64,000 nt of DNA from Alterisphingorhabdus sp051668705 (lineage in GTDB: Bacteria; Pseudomonadota; Alphaproteobacteria; Sphingomonadales; Sphingomonadaceae). A model generated the notes under the pieces. The model was not told the origin of the DNA and ran no database searches. It worked only from the letters and a program-made list of their open reading frames with translations. Shown one piece after another: positions 18,296-27,371 of this stretch (its first letter is position 1; the number at the start of each line of letters is the position of its first letter). The DNA lies in the NCBI RefSeq assembly GCF_051668705.1, contig NZ_CP196351.1, forward strand, positions 372,001-436,000, given 5' to 3'. Both the position numbers and the translations under genes were made by a program.

Positions 18296-20092
18296 ATGAA
18301 ACATAGCAATTGGCTTGTCATGGCTATTATGGCAGCGGCTGTAATATTCGCCGCGTTTACAGTCTGGCCACAACATGATGCGCCGCCGCCAACAGTGGTG
18401 GAAACGCGCTATGTGCCCAGCGACAGTATCAGCAAAGATGCCTTTGAAGAACAGCGCTACCGCGCCGACATAGCTGAAATTAAAACGGCCACGCTAGAGG
18501 CGCAGCGCGATTGGTATGCTTTGATAGTAGCCATTTTAGGTGTATTGGTAACAGTTCTCTTGCTGTATTTCGCAGTTAAATTTGGCAAGCAAGCCGTTGA
18601 AGAAGCAAAGCATGAAGCGCGCTTTGCTCTGAAGCAAAGTAAAGAGCAATTACAGACTTTGATCGCGCGGGCAGATGCAGCCGCTTCGCAGATTGAGGAT
18701 CAGCGCGATAAGGTCGACGAATGGACCAAAAACTTATTAAACAACGATCAAAATCTTACAGAAAAAGCCAAAAAATCCCTCAAACACGCTGTTGAAGAAG
18801 CCTTGGCAAAACCAAAAACCAAAAGAACAGCCGCAGATTATCGCGCGCTTATCTTTCAGGCTAATGCCGATAAGGATTGGCCCAAAATGCTGGAGCGGGC
18901 TACCGTCATGGCGCATATGTTTGAAGGCGAGTGTAAAGATGAAGATATGGCCTTTGGTCTGTTTGCTAAAGCCGTTGCGCAGGCCAATCAGCAGCCGCCG
19001 GACATAGCAGGCGCGATAGCGAGTTATGATGAGGTGGTGAGACGCTATGGGGCGAATGATAATCCTGCGATGCAGGAACTAGTAGCGAAAACACTGGTCA
19101 ACAAGGGAGTTGCGCAGGGCAATCAGCAGCCGCCGGACATAGCGGGCGCGATAGTGAGTTATGACGAGGTGGTGAGACGTTATGGAGAAAGCGATAATCC
19201 TGCGCTGCAGAAGCAGGTGGCGGGTGCACTGTTTAACAAAGGTAATGCGCAGGGCAATCAACAGCCGCCGGACATAGCGGGCGCGATAGCCAGCTATGAA
19301 GAGGTGGTGAGACGCTATGGAGAGGGCGATAATCCTGCGCTTCAAGAACAGGTGGCGAAAGCACTGGTCAACAAGGGAGTTGCGCAGCGCAACCAGCAGC
19401 CGCCGGATATAGCAGGCGCTATAGCTAGCTATGATGAGGTGGTGAGACGTTATGGAGAAAGCGATAATTTTGCGATGCAGGAACTGGTAGCGAGCGCACT
19501 GGTTAACAAGGGAGTTGCGCAGCGCAACCAGCAGCCGCCGGATATAGCGGGCGAGATAGCCAGCTATGATGAGATGGTGAGGCGCTATGGAGAAAGCGAT
19601 AATCCTGCGCTTCAAGAAGAGGTGGCGATAGCACTGGTTAACAAGGGAGTTGCCCAGCACAATCAGCATCCGCCGTATATAGCAGGCGCGATAGCGAGCT
19701 GTGATGAAGTGGTTAGGCGGTATGGCGAGAGCGATAATCCTGCGCTTCAGGAACAGGTGGCGATAGCACTGGTTAACAAGGGAGTTTCGCAGCACAATCA
19801 GCAGCCGTTAGACATAGCGGGTGCGATAGCTAGCTACGATGACGTGGTGAGACGTTATGGAGCGAGTGATAATCCCGTGTTGCGGGAATTGGTAGCTGAC
19901 GCATTGTTTAACAAAGCATGCGCTTATGCGTTGCAAGGTACGGTTACCAAAACAATCGAGGCCCTGAACGCCTATGCTGAACGGCTAGGCCATTTGGATT
20001 GCGACCAAATCGCAAATGATCGCGATTTTGATAAAGTGCGTGAAAGGCCCAGTTTCCAGAAATTTTTACGCGATCATGATTGTCAAAGCTGA
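18296..20092 (+). CDS. membrane-anchored coiled-coil protein with seven 45-residue TPR-like repeats
   Basis: The start at 18296 has GAGGGG 7 nt upstream and begins MKHSNWLVMAIMAAAVIF. ATG 18281 would place the start on that RBS. The 598-residue product has a first membrane segment or signal anchor (residues 6-24) and a second hydrophobic helix (about 74-94, ALIVAILGVLVTVLLLYF). A long charged coiled coil follows (about 95-190). Then come seven repeats of 45 residues from about residue 230, built on DIAGAIASYDEVVRRYG and LVNKGVAQ. The C-terminal cap (LDCDQIANDRDFDKVRERPSF) resembles the end of other TPR proteins. The repeats are nearly identical in DNA. A scaffold role is likely, but the partner is unknown. 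Confidence 0.8.
   Translation: MKHSNWLVMAIMAAAVIFAAFTVWPQHDAPPPTVVETRYVPSDSISKDAFEEQRYRADIAEIKTATLEAQRDWYALIVAILGVLVTVLLLYFAVKFGKQAVEEAKHEARFALKQSKEQLQTLIARADAAASQIEDQRDKVDEWTKNLLNNDQNLTEKAKKSLKHAVEEALAKPKTKRTAADYRALIFQANADKDWPKMLERATVMAHMFEGECKDEDMAFGLFAKAVAQANQQPPDIAGAIASYDEVVRRYGANDNPAMQELVAKTLVNKGVAQGNQQPPDIAGAIVSYDEVVRRYGESDNPALQKQVAGALFNKGNAQGNQQPPDIAGAIASYEEVVRRYGEGDNPALQEQVAKALVNKGVAQRNQQPPDIAGAIASYDEVVRRYGESDNFAMQELVASALVNKGVAQRNQQPPDIAGEIASYDEMVRRYGESDNPALQEEVAIALVNKGVAQHNQHPPYIAGAIASCDEVVRRYGESDNPALQEQVAIALVNKGVSQHNQQPLDIAGAIASYDDVVRRYGASDNPVLRELVADALFNKACAYALQGTVTKTIEALNAYAERLGHLDCDQIANDRDFDKVRERPSFQKFLRDHDCQS
18986..19930 (+). repeat. seven tandem 135-bp coding repeats
   Basis: Units begin at 18986, 19121, 19256, 19391, 19526, 19661 and 19796, exactly 135 bp (45 codons) apart. 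Each starts near AAYCARCAKCCG and encodes NQQPPDIAGAIASYDEVV-type sequence. Units differ by scattered substitutions, most strongly in units 6 and 7, and there are no indels. Copy number could vary between strains by recombination or slippage. Confidence 0.95.
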
Positions 20093-20118
20093 GCGGATTC
20101 GCCTACAGACTAAGCATA

Positions 20119-20883
20119 ATGCTGCTAACCATCATCTTAACCGCGATCACCATGACAGTGATTGTTGCTGTGCGCTATCTGGCGGTCAGCGGCATTTTTG
20201 CGTGGATTACGCAGCGGGTTAAGCCGGGTCATTATGATGGCCAGTCTGCGCAGATCGGGCGGGAAATCCGCTGGTCGCTTTATTCTACCGCCATTTATGG
20301 CGTGCCCACTGGCGTGCTGGCCTGGGGCTATACCAACCATGGCTGGACAATGGTATATGCCGATGCCTCTGCCTATCCGCTTTGGTATATGCCGGTTTCT
20401 GTGCTGCTCTATCTGGCGCTGCATGACACGTGGTTTTATTGGACGCATCGATGGATGCACCGGCCCAAATGGTTCCGCATTGCCCATGCCGTGCATCATG
20501 ACAGCAAACCGCCCACCGCCTGGGCCGCGATGAGCTTTCATCCGGTTGAGGCGCTAACCGGCACTGTGGTTATTCCCGCCTTGGTGCTGACTATCCCCAT
20601 TCATACCACCATGTTGGGGCTGGTGCTGTTCATCATGACGTTGATGGCGGTGACCAACCATATGGGCTGGGAGATATTTCCGCGCTGGCTGGTTCATGGA
20701 CCATTAGGGAAGTGGCTGATAACGGCTACACATCATCATCGGCACCATAAGGAATATCGCTGCAATTACGGGCTATATTTTCGGTTTTGGGATCGTATAT
20801 GCGGAACCGATAAGGGTTTGACGAATTGGGAAGATAGGGCATTTCCAGGGGCGACTGAAAAAACCGGTATTCCGGCTGAGTAG
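20119..20883 (+). CDS. sterol desaturase / fatty acid hydroxylase superfamily membrane protein
   Basis: This is a di-iron membrane hydroxylase of 254 residues. The His clusters are in order: HDTWFYWTHRWMH (about 102-114), HAVHHDSKPP (about 123-132) and ATHHHRHHKEYRCNYG (about 203-218), separated by hydrophobic segments. I choose ATG 20119 over a TTG at 20080 that overlaps the preceding gene. The position next to the carotenoid genes and the length of about 250 residues are compatible with a carotenoid ring hydroxylase. A lipid or hopanoid substrate is equally possible from sequence alone. It is not a typical short CrtZ. Confidence 0.85.
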   Translation: MLLTIILTAITMTVIVAVRYLAVSGIFAWITQRVKPGHYDGQSAQIGREIRWSLYSTAIYGVPTGVLAWGYTNHGWTMVYADASAYPLWYMPVSVLLYLALHDTWFYWTHRWMHRPKWFRIAHAVHHDSKPPTAWAAMSFHPVEALTGTVVIPALVLTIPIHTTMLGLVLFIMTLMAVTNHMGWEIFPRWLVHGPLGKWLITATHHHRHHKEYRCNYGLYFRFWDRICGTDKGLTNWEDRAFPGATEKTGIPAE

Positions 20884-20931
20884 GGGCTAAGGAAAGGCGC
20901 GATATATTACGGGATAAGGGGCAAGACAGTT

Positions 20932-21354
20932 ATGCGCATTTTATTGTTGGTACCGGCTATGTTTTTACTCGCTGGTGCTACGCCGACATGCGATATTGTT
21001 ATTTCGGTCGAAAAATTGCGGTCTACCAAGGGTGTGTTGCAGATATGCCTTACCGCGCAAGAGAAGCATTTCCCTGATTGCGAAAATGACCCCAATGCCC
21101 GGCGTATGACTGTGAAAGCCAATTCGGCCATGGCGCGTTTCACCAATTTGCCAGCTGGCAATTATGCCGCGGCCATTGTCCATGACGAAAATGCGAATGA
21201 CCGGCTGGATAAATTTATCGGTATCCCGAAAGAAGGCATTGGCTTCTCGCGCAACCCAAAATTCAGCTTTGGCCCGCCAAAATTCCGCAATGCAGTTTTC
21301 GCGGCGCAGAGCGGCGAAAACCGAGAGACGGTGCGGCTAAAATATTATTTGTAA
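20932..21354 (+). CDS. secreted DUF2141 family protein
   Basis: The product has 140 residues with a signal peptide (MRILLLVPAMFLLAGATP). The mature part has the DUF2141 pattern: TCDIVISVEKLRSTKGVLQICL, LPAGNYAAAIVHDENANDRLD, and PKEGIGFSRNPK followed by FGPPKFRNAVF. Such proteins are common in alphaproteobacteria and Bacteroidetes and have no established biochemistry. Members are often found near carotenoid or membrane-lipid genes. It sits 48 bp after the sterol-desaturase-family gene and is probably co-transcribed with it. Confidence 0.88.
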   Translation: MRILLLVPAMFLLAGATPTCDIVISVEKLRSTKGVLQICLTAQEKHFPDCENDPNARRMTVKANSAMARFTNLPAGNYAAAIVHDENANDRLDKFIGIPKEGIGFSRNPKFSFGPPKFRNAVFAAQSGENRETVRLKYYL

Positions 21355-21397
21355 TGGGTTTTGGCTAACAGGACATATTGGAACGCGCTAGCTTATA

Positions 21398-22426
21398 CTA
21401 ACCTTCATCATCAAAGGAAATTGCTACGGGTCCGTCAGTTTCTGCTTCATTGTCCTGATTGGACTTATCAGCTTGGTCATTTTCCGTTTCTGGGCCGTTA
21501 ATCTGTTCACGGACATAACGCGCAACCCGGCGGCTTTGCGTCCAAGCGTCCTGCGTATTTTTTCGGATTCTATAAAGACCAAAAGCAGTCAGCCTATCAA
21601 ATTCAGACATGCGCTTAGGCAGAAGCAAAGGGTCTAGCCCGCTAAACAGGTTAAGGAGCGAATTTTCTGGATAGCTGCTTTGATGTTTATCGTTAAAATC
21701 AACGATTAGATGTAGCAGCGCAAAATCAGATAGCTGCGCTAAAGACATATTGTTTGTTTTACGTAAATCCATAACTATGAAAGCGCTTTCAATCGCCGTT
21801 ATAGCGGGTGTCTCAATTCTGCCCCCATCTGATGTTGGGTTACCAAGCGATGTAATTTCACTCTCTGGTATATTAGATGCTTGGCGCAATACGCTTGCGC
21901 TATCTCTAACGGGTTCACCATTGGGCAAATTCAGCGCAGTGGAATGCCACGAATAAAACGATCTTGGTTTCTGCGTTAAAAGGCGCCTTTTTCTAGGGGT
22001 AAGTGAGTTAAACCAAGATGTGCGTTTCTTACGCAATTGCTGCATATATTCTTCGGCATCCGTGGTAAAAATAATAAGCGCGTTTGGCTCACAATTTGCG
22101 GGTGAATCGAGCCCAAGTTCAATCGCACTTTCTTTGATAGTGCGTAAGATAGTCGCTTTATACTGTTCAGGTAAACCAGAGACGTGTGGGCAAAAAGGCC
22201 CTTCAAATCGGGCTAATTGGCCTTCATTACTGTCTAAAATGCGGGGCAATTGTTTTTCCGGCCTTATTCTGGCACCATCAACAACAATTTCGTCAGATGC
22301 CTCCTTCTCAGCGGCTTTTTCGTTTTCAGCCGAATTTTGAGCCTGTGTTGCGAAAGGAGTTGCGATGAATATTAGGAACAGGCAGGCCTTCCATTTTCCA
22401 AGCATAATCTTGAAATTTCTTACCAA
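21398..22426 (-). CDS. secreted protein of unknown function
   Basis: The product has 342 residues. The first codon appears to be TTG at 22424-22426, because a strong GGAGGT lies 4 nt upstream on the minus strand. The next ATG (22405) is much further from it. The N-terminus is a signal peptide (KACLFLIFIATPFATQAQ). A charged segment follows (AENEKAAEKEASDEIVVDG). The core contains ILRTIKESAIELGLD, NALIIFTTDAEEYMQQLRKK and LLHLIVDFNDKHQ. The tail is acidic. I think it belongs to a family found in sphingomonads, but I know no function. It is convergent with DUF2141 and divergent from MipA. Confidence 0.68.
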   Translation of the reverse strand: MVRNFKIMLGKWKACLFLIFIATPFATQAQNSAENEKAAEKEASDEIVVDGARIRPEKQLPRILDSNEGQLARFEGPFCPHVSGLPEQYKATILRTIKESAIELGLDSPANCEPNALIIFTTDAEEYMQQLRKKRTSWFNSLTPRKRRLLTQKPRSFYSWHSTALNLPNGEPVRDSASVLRQASNIPESEITSLGNPTSDGGRIETPAITAIESAFIVMDLRKTNNMSLAQLSDFALLHLIVDFNDKHQSSYPENSLLNLFSGLDPLLLPKRMSEFDRLTAFGLYRIRKNTQDAWTQSRRVARYVREQINGPETENDQADKSNQDNEAETDGPVAISFDDEG

Positions 22427-22585
22427 TATGACCTCCTAATATAATCCACTGTTATAATATCATAACACAACATTGCTTAAACCTGAATATGATTGCGCCA
22501 CATTTGGAATGTTATTTTATGTGATCCATTGATTCAGCACAAATCCTACTTATTTTAACAGCAAATAATATATAGGATTAAACCT

Positions 22586-23572
22586 GTGAAATTTTCATCC
22601 CTTTTTTGTACAGCACTTTTTTTAGCATTTTCTTCATTTGCTGCGCAGCCTAGCTGTGCCTTAGTTAGGGATAAGGATCGGATTGACCTCTCTGGAAATG
22701 GTCAAGCTGCGCTTTTCACCTCAGACAATGAACAGCAAAATCAGGAAACGCCGGAAGGGCAGCTTACGCCTGAAGAGTTTGCGCAATTGGCCGCTTTGGC
22801 AAATTCAGTTTTCGCGCGTGACAATATCACCATTGGTGCTGGTTTGGGCCTGATACCGACTTATGAAGGCTCTGATAATTATACATTATTTCCTGCGCCG
22901 CAAGTGCGCGGCAGCGTTGGCGGCATTCAATTCTCAACACCGGGCGGCCCCGGTCTCGCGCTCGATCTGGTGAAAGATCAACCGCTATCTGGCACCGAAA
23001 TTATTGCCGGGCCCTTGGTGCGCATCAATTTGAACCGTGTCATCCAAAGCCAGATTAACGACCCCGTTGTCGAGGCACTAGGCGATTTGGATGCGGCGGT
23101 AGAAATTGGTGGGCAATTTGGCGTGCGGCTTAACGGCATCACAACCAAATTTGATAATCTGACCTTTCAAACCAATATTGCTTATGATGTCGCTGGCGCG
23201 CATTCCGGTTTTATCATCACCCCTTCTATTAGCTATTCTCGGCCGATTGATAATTTCGTTATCGTCTCGCTCACTGCGTCTGCCGATTGGGTCGATGGCA
23301 ATTATGCTGATTTCTATTATGGCGTGGATGCTGCTGGCGCTCTAGCCAGTGGTCTGCCTGAATTTGATGGCAGAAGCGGTTTTAAATCAGTGTCACTGAC
23401 TGGTTTTGCAGGCTTTGATTTGAGCGGGAATGCTCTTGATGGTGGTTTTGCGATTTTCGTACTCGGCGGCTATTCGCGCCTGCGTGAAAGTGCTGCAGCG
23501 ACACCAATCACGTCCATTCGCGGCGATGCCAATCAGTTCATCGGAGCTCTGGGGTTGGGCTATACTTTTTAA
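22586..23572 (+). CDS. MipA/OmpV family outer-membrane protein
   Basis: The product has 328 residues and a GTG start with AGGATTAAACCT upstream. The N-terminal signal (MKFSSLFCTALFLAFSSFAA) is followed by a linker. The beta-barrel part begins with NITIGAGLGLIPTYEGSDNY, the hallmark of MipA/OmpV, and ends with GALGLGYTF, whose terminal Phe is the usual BAM recognition residue. MipA scaffolds murein enzymes in E. coli, but the family role here is unknown. It is followed by the DUF917 gene on the same strand. Confidence 0.9.
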   Translation: MKFSSLFCTALFLAFSSFAAQPSCALVRDKDRIDLSGNGQAALFTSDNEQQNQETPEGQLTPEEFAQLAALANSVFARDNITIGAGLGLIPTYEGSDNYTLFPAPQVRGSVGGIQFSTPGGPGLALDLVKDQPLSGTEIIAGPLVRINLNRVIQSQINDPVVEALGDLDAAVEIGGQFGVRLNGITTKFDNLTFQTNIAYDVAGAHSGFIITPSISYSRPIDNFVIVSLTASADWVDGNYADFYYGVDAAGALASGLPEFDGRSGFKSVSLTGFAGFDLSGNALDGGFAIFVLGGYSRLRESAAATPITSIRGDANQFIGALGLGYTF

Positions 23573-23646
23573 CATATTGTTTAACTGCCAAAATTATAGC
23601 CGCCTTTGCACTTTACTGTAATGCGTGATGGCATCTATTGCATTAT

Positions 23647-23685
23647 GCCCCCTTTCTTTCCATCATGACGCAAAGCAAAGGGGGC
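23647..23685 (+). promoter_or_regulatory. hairpin sequestering the RBS of the DUF917 gene
   Basis: GCCCCCTTT (23647-23655) pairs perfectly with AAAGGGGGC (23677-23685). The stem extends inward by 4 bp after a 1-nt bulge (CTTT 23656-23659 with AAAG 23672-23675). The right arm contains the AAGGGGG that is the only good Shine-Dalgarno for the ATG at 23690. In the RNA the RBS would therefore be buried, which suggests control of translation by temperature, protein or small RNA. No T-run follows, so it is not a simple terminator. Confidence 0.7.
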
Positions 23686-23689
23686 TATC

Positions 23690-24943
23690 ATGCTGGCAAG
23701 ACGACATTTTATGGCAGGCGCAGTGGCGATTGGCGGGCTTGGCGCGCTCGCATCCTGCAAACGGGTTGATGATGCCGGCGGGCAAAGCAATGGCGCAGCC
23801 GCTAAAGAATCGCGCAGCAATGATCGCGGGAGCTTGTTGACAGCGCAAATGCTGGAAGATGCGCTGGTCGGCAGCAGCTATCTAGGGTGCGGGGGCGGCG
23901 GCAGTCTCAAGCTTGCGCGCGAACTTATTGCGGGTGATTTGGAGGCGGGACAGGTTTTCCGCTTGCTCAGCATCAGCGAGCTGGAGGATGATGAACGCGT
24001 ATCCAGCCCCTATTCGCTGGCATCACTTGCACCGCCTGGCGAAGAGATTTTGGCCAAGTTAGAAGCGATTGAAAAGCCAGTAAAAGTGCCAACATTTGCC
24101 GCTTTTAGTCTGCTGGAAAAACATCTTGATACGCAATTCGCTGCGGTCATATTGGGGGAAATTGGACCACTTAGTATGGCCGAAGGCCTGTCAACCGCGG
24201 CGCGATTGGGTGTCCCTGCGCTTGATGCAGACACTGTGGGGCGCGCAACACCAGAGATTAACCAGCACTCGGTGCGTGTCGCTGGCCACCCGCTCACCCC
24301 AGCTGCGGGCGTAACACCCTTTGGCGATGAAGTGGTTTTAACTGGTCTGCAAGACCCGTCGCGTGAGGAAGATTTGTTCCGTGCGTTAGCTGTTGTCAGC
24401 CGAGAAATTGGCGTTGCTGATGCACCGATCACGGGCAAAATTGCCAAATCAGATGGCGCTTTGGTGAAGGATAGCTTCACCTTGGCGCGCAAAATTGGTG
24501 AAGCGGTGCGTCTGGCGCAAACATCTGGAGCTGATCCGATAGAGGCAGCGCGCGCGCAAAATGCCGGATATCATCTGTTTCGCGGCAATGTGATGCGTTT
24601 TGATTGGGAAGATAAGGACGGCTTTCTGGTTGGTGATTTGCTGCTCAGCGGCGTGGGTGAATTTACCGGTCAGGAAATGCTGGTTGATTATAAAAATGAG
24701 CATCTGGTCGCACGGCGCGATGGTAAGGTGGTGGCGACGTGCCCAGACCTTATTACGGTGGTGGATACGCAGACCTATGAAGGCATTAACAACCCCGATT
24801 TCACAGTGGGACAAGAGGTCGCCGTGCTCGGCTATAAATGCGATCCATTATGGCGCAAACCAGCCGGGCTGGATGTATTTGCGCCGCGCTATTTTGGTTA
24901 TGATGTTGATTATGTGCCGATTGAGAAACGGCTAAGCACATAA
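23690..24943 (+). CDS. DUF917 family protein with Tat/lipoprotein signal
   Basis: The product has 417 residues. DUF917 proteins include S-methyl-thiohydantoin desulfurase-like enzymes and are related to hydantoinase-cluster proteins. The family landmarks are SSYLGCGGGGSLKLARELI, ALDADTVGRATPEINQ and a C-terminal region with DLITVVDTQTYEGI and EVAVLGYKCDPLWR. Unusually, the N-terminus is a twin-arginine-type signal (MLARRHFMAGAVAIGGLG) ending in a lipobox-like ALASC, so the protein is predicted to be exported and possibly lipid-anchored. DUF917 members are usually cytoplasmic. No hydantoinase A/B genes are adjacent. Confidence 0.85.
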   Translation: MLARRHFMAGAVAIGGLGALASCKRVDDAGGQSNGAAAKESRSNDRGSLLTAQMLEDALVGSSYLGCGGGGSLKLARELIAGDLEAGQVFRLLSISELEDDERVSSPYSLASLAPPGEEILAKLEAIEKPVKVPTFAAFSLLEKHLDTQFAAVILGEIGPLSMAEGLSTAARLGVPALDADTVGRATPEINQHSVRVAGHPLTPAAGVTPFGDEVVLTGLQDPSREEDLFRALAVVSREIGVADAPITGKIAKSDGALVKDSFTLARKIGEAVRLAQTSGADPIEAARAQNAGYHLFRGNVMRFDWEDKDGFLVGDLLLSGVGEFTGQEMLVDYKNEHLVARRDGKVVATCPDLITVVDTQTYEGINNPDFTVGQEVAVLGYKCDPLWRKPAGLDVFAPRYFGYDVDYVPIEKRLST

Positions 24944-25019
24944 GGTTTTTAGAATAAACCTGTCTCAGGTGATAATATGAGTATGATTATTGGGCTCTTG
25001 AAAAGCCTTGTCACCAGCG

Positions 25020-27371
25020 TCATTGCGCCGTTGATCTGATAGATTCTTCATCCTTTTGTCCCCCGCCATTGCCGGTCAGTTTTTTGGGTTCAAATTTGTG
25101 AACATGGGGTAGTTTTGCGGTGGGTATATCCACCGTCTTCGGACGCAAATTGGTGAATTCTTTGGAACGTTCAGGATGCGCAAACAAATAGCCTTGCGCT
25201 TGGGTACAGCCCTCTGAACGCAGAGTTTCGAGTTGGGCATGCTGCTCGACACCCTCAGCGGTTGTTTCCATACCCAGACTGGTTGCCAGTCCGGTTACGG
25301 CCCGCACAATAGCCTTGCAATCATCATTCTCATTAATGTCGCTGATGAAGCTGCGATCAATCTTGATTTTGTCAAAGGGGAAGGACCGTAAATAATTGAG
25401 CGAACTATAGCCGGTTCCAAAATCATCCAATGCTATTCGCACACCAAATTTGCGCAGACTGTGTAGTATAGCCAAATTGGTCTCGCTATTGTTCAAAAAG
25501 ACATTTTCAGTAATCTCAAGTTCAAGCCGCGCAGGGTCTATATCTGCGTGCGCAATAGCGCCGATAATGCACGAGATAAGATTGGGACTCAGCATTTGAG
25601 CGGGGGACAGATTAACTGATACACAGATATGCTCTGGCCAGTTTGCAATTTCATCACACACATTGCGAATTACCCACTCGCCAATGGGCACAATCAAACC
25701 TGTTTCTTCGGCAAGTGGGATGAACTCATCAGGCTTAATCAGACCATGTTCAGGATGGGTCCAGCGGATCAATGCTTCGTAAGCGACTGAATCCCCCGTC
25801 GCAATATCGATCAATGGCTGATAAAATATCTCAAACTGGTTTTCAGCCAATGCAACACGCAAAGCTATTTCCATGTTCAACCGTTCTTCTGCGGCTTTAT
25901 CCATGCCTTCTTCAAATTCTGCAAGGCGATCACGGCCCGCTGCTTTTGCAGCATAAAGCGCAAGGTCGGCGCGTTTCATCATATCGGTTGAATCGGTGTC
26001 ACGCCCTTCGGAATATGCGATGCCCAAGCTGGCCGATGTTACGACTTGTAAGCCTTCAATCTGTGCCGGTTCTCTCAGGACCTCAATGATATCGGTACAA
26101 ACTGTATGGGTACGTTGCTGAAGATTTTGCCCTCTCAGCAGAATAGCAAATTCGTCGCCGCCAAGCCGAGCGACCATATCATCTTCAAGCAGACATTTTT
26201 CGAGACGTCTGGCAGCAACACATAATAATTTGTCGCCAACAGTATGGCCCAGTGAATCATTGACGGATTTGAAGCGATCAAGATCAAGATAGATTACAGC
26301 CAATTGCTCGTCTTCGTGCAAACGGTTCAGATGATGCTGCAATGTGTCGTTAAAAAGGAAGCGGTTGGCCAGATCGGTCAATCCGTCATAATGGGCCATA
26401 TAGCTCACGCGCGCTTCTGCGCGTTTCTGCGCTGTAACATCCGATGCTACACCGCGCATGCCGCCATTTTCCATCGGCTGAGCGCTGAGTGTCCACCAAT
26501 GCGGTGAACCATCGACAGTCATTTGTAATGTCAGATTACGAAAGCCATGATGGTCGCGAATATGATCTTGCAACTGCTTCCGTTCAGGGCTGTCCTTGAA
26601 CAGATCGACAATAGGATATTGGTTTAACAGGCTCTCATTAAGGCCAGAGGCTTCTGTAAATCGGTGTGATGCGCCTTGCACGTTGCCATCCTCATCAACT
26701 TGCCAGAGCCAATCTGATGTTTGTGCTTCAAAGTCGTTGAGCAATAATTTTACAGTAGCAGCAGACTCGCGTACATTTTCTTGAGCTTTTATTCTTTGAA
26801 TGAACCGTGTTTCACGATCCAAAGAGCCTTTGACCAAAAGCAGATAGTAGCAAAAAAGCAGTAAACTAGCTGAGATTATCGGAACTTCTGGTGTATTCCA
26901 AAGCATGATGATGCAGGCGAGGGCGAGTGGCGAGAGAAAGCAAATCGATGCACGGGCCAATGAGGTATATATAGTGACCGATGCACCCATCATTCCACTG
27001 CCAAGCAATACGGCCAGCCAAAGCCCGGCCTGACCGCCATATGCTGGCAATAACAAGATTCCTACGCCCCAAACGCTGCCGTTAAAAAAAGCTATCCATT
27101 CGATGTAGCTTTTGCGCATGTTCCAACCTTGCGCGTTTTTGCTGATAGCGTCTGATTTGCGGATGAGAATGATACGCATAGCCGCACCAATAAGAACAGC
27201 AATCATCCAGAATATAAATGGCGCTTGAAGTGAGGTAGGTAATAATGCAACGAAAGCGACGACTGCGTTGAACACACCGGCAATAGAAGCGTTCATTGCA
27301 TATCGGAAATTTTCCAATACGCGGTGACTCACTTCTTCACGATCAGGTGCGATGCGTTCTAAGTCCGCCAT
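25020..27371 (-). CDS. membrane GGDEF-EAL protein with PAS domain (cyclic-di-GMP metabolism)
   Basis: The product has 783 residues. The N-terminal part (about 25-190) holds several hydrophobic helices and is a membrane sensor. A PAS-like domain follows (about 205-330, DWLWQVDEDGNVQGASHRF). The GGDEF domain has an intact active site (VARLGGDEFAILL) but LEDD at the place of the RxxD inhibitory site. The EAL domain has YEALIRWTHP, ITENVFLNN and ALDDFGTGYSSLNYL, so phosphodiesterase activity is likely. Both activities look possible from sequence. It stands alone, divergent from the small membrane protein at 27599. Confidence 0.94.
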   Translation of the reverse strand: MADLERIAPDREEVSHRVLENFRYAMNASIAGVFNAVVAFVALLPTSLQAPFIFWMIAVLIGAAMRIILIRKSDAISKNAQGWNMRKSYIEWIAFFNGSVWGVGILLLPAYGGQAGLWLAVLLGSGMMGASVTIYTSLARASICFLSPLALACIIMLWNTPEVPIISASLLLFCYYLLLVKGSLDRETRFIQRIKAQENVRESAATVKLLLNDFEAQTSDWLWQVDEDGNVQGASHRFTEASGLNESLLNQYPIVDLFKDSPERKQLQDHIRDHHGFRNLTLQMTVDGSPHWWTLSAQPMENGGMRGVASDVTAQKRAEARVSYMAHYDGLTDLANRFLFNDTLQHHLNRLHEDEQLAVIYLDLDRFKSVNDSLGHTVGDKLLCVAARRLEKCLLEDDMVARLGGDEFAILLRGQNLQQRTHTVCTDIIEVLREPAQIEGLQVVTSASLGIAYSEGRDTDSTDMMKRADLALYAAKAAGRDRLAEFEEGMDKAAEERLNMEIALRVALAENQFEIFYQPLIDIATGDSVAYEALIRWTHPEHGLIKPDEFIPLAEETGLIVPIGEWVIRNVCDEIANWPEHICVSVNLSPAQMLSPNLISCIIGAIAHADIDPARLELEITENVFLNNSETNLAILHSLRKFGVRIALDDFGTGYSSLNYLRSFPFDKIKIDRSFISDINENDDCKAIVRAVTGLATSLGMETTAEGVEQHAQLETLRSEGCTQAQGYLFAHPERSKEFTNLRPKTVDIPTAKLPHVHKFEPKKLTGNGGGQKDEESIRSTAQ

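Noticed and set aside
19079..19795. Minus-strand 238-codon ORF across the 135-bp repeats
   Set aside because: It is open only because the repeat unit lacks stops in that frame. The plus-strand gene has membrane segments, coiled coil and TPR-like logic.
18986..19930. The periodic repeats as a CRISPR array
   Set aside because: Units are 135 bp, contiguous and coding. There are no short repeats with unique spacers and no cas genes.
24943..24962. AGGTTT/AAACCT inverted repeat after the DUF917 gene as terminator
   Set aside because: A 6-bp AT-rich stem without a following T run is too weak.
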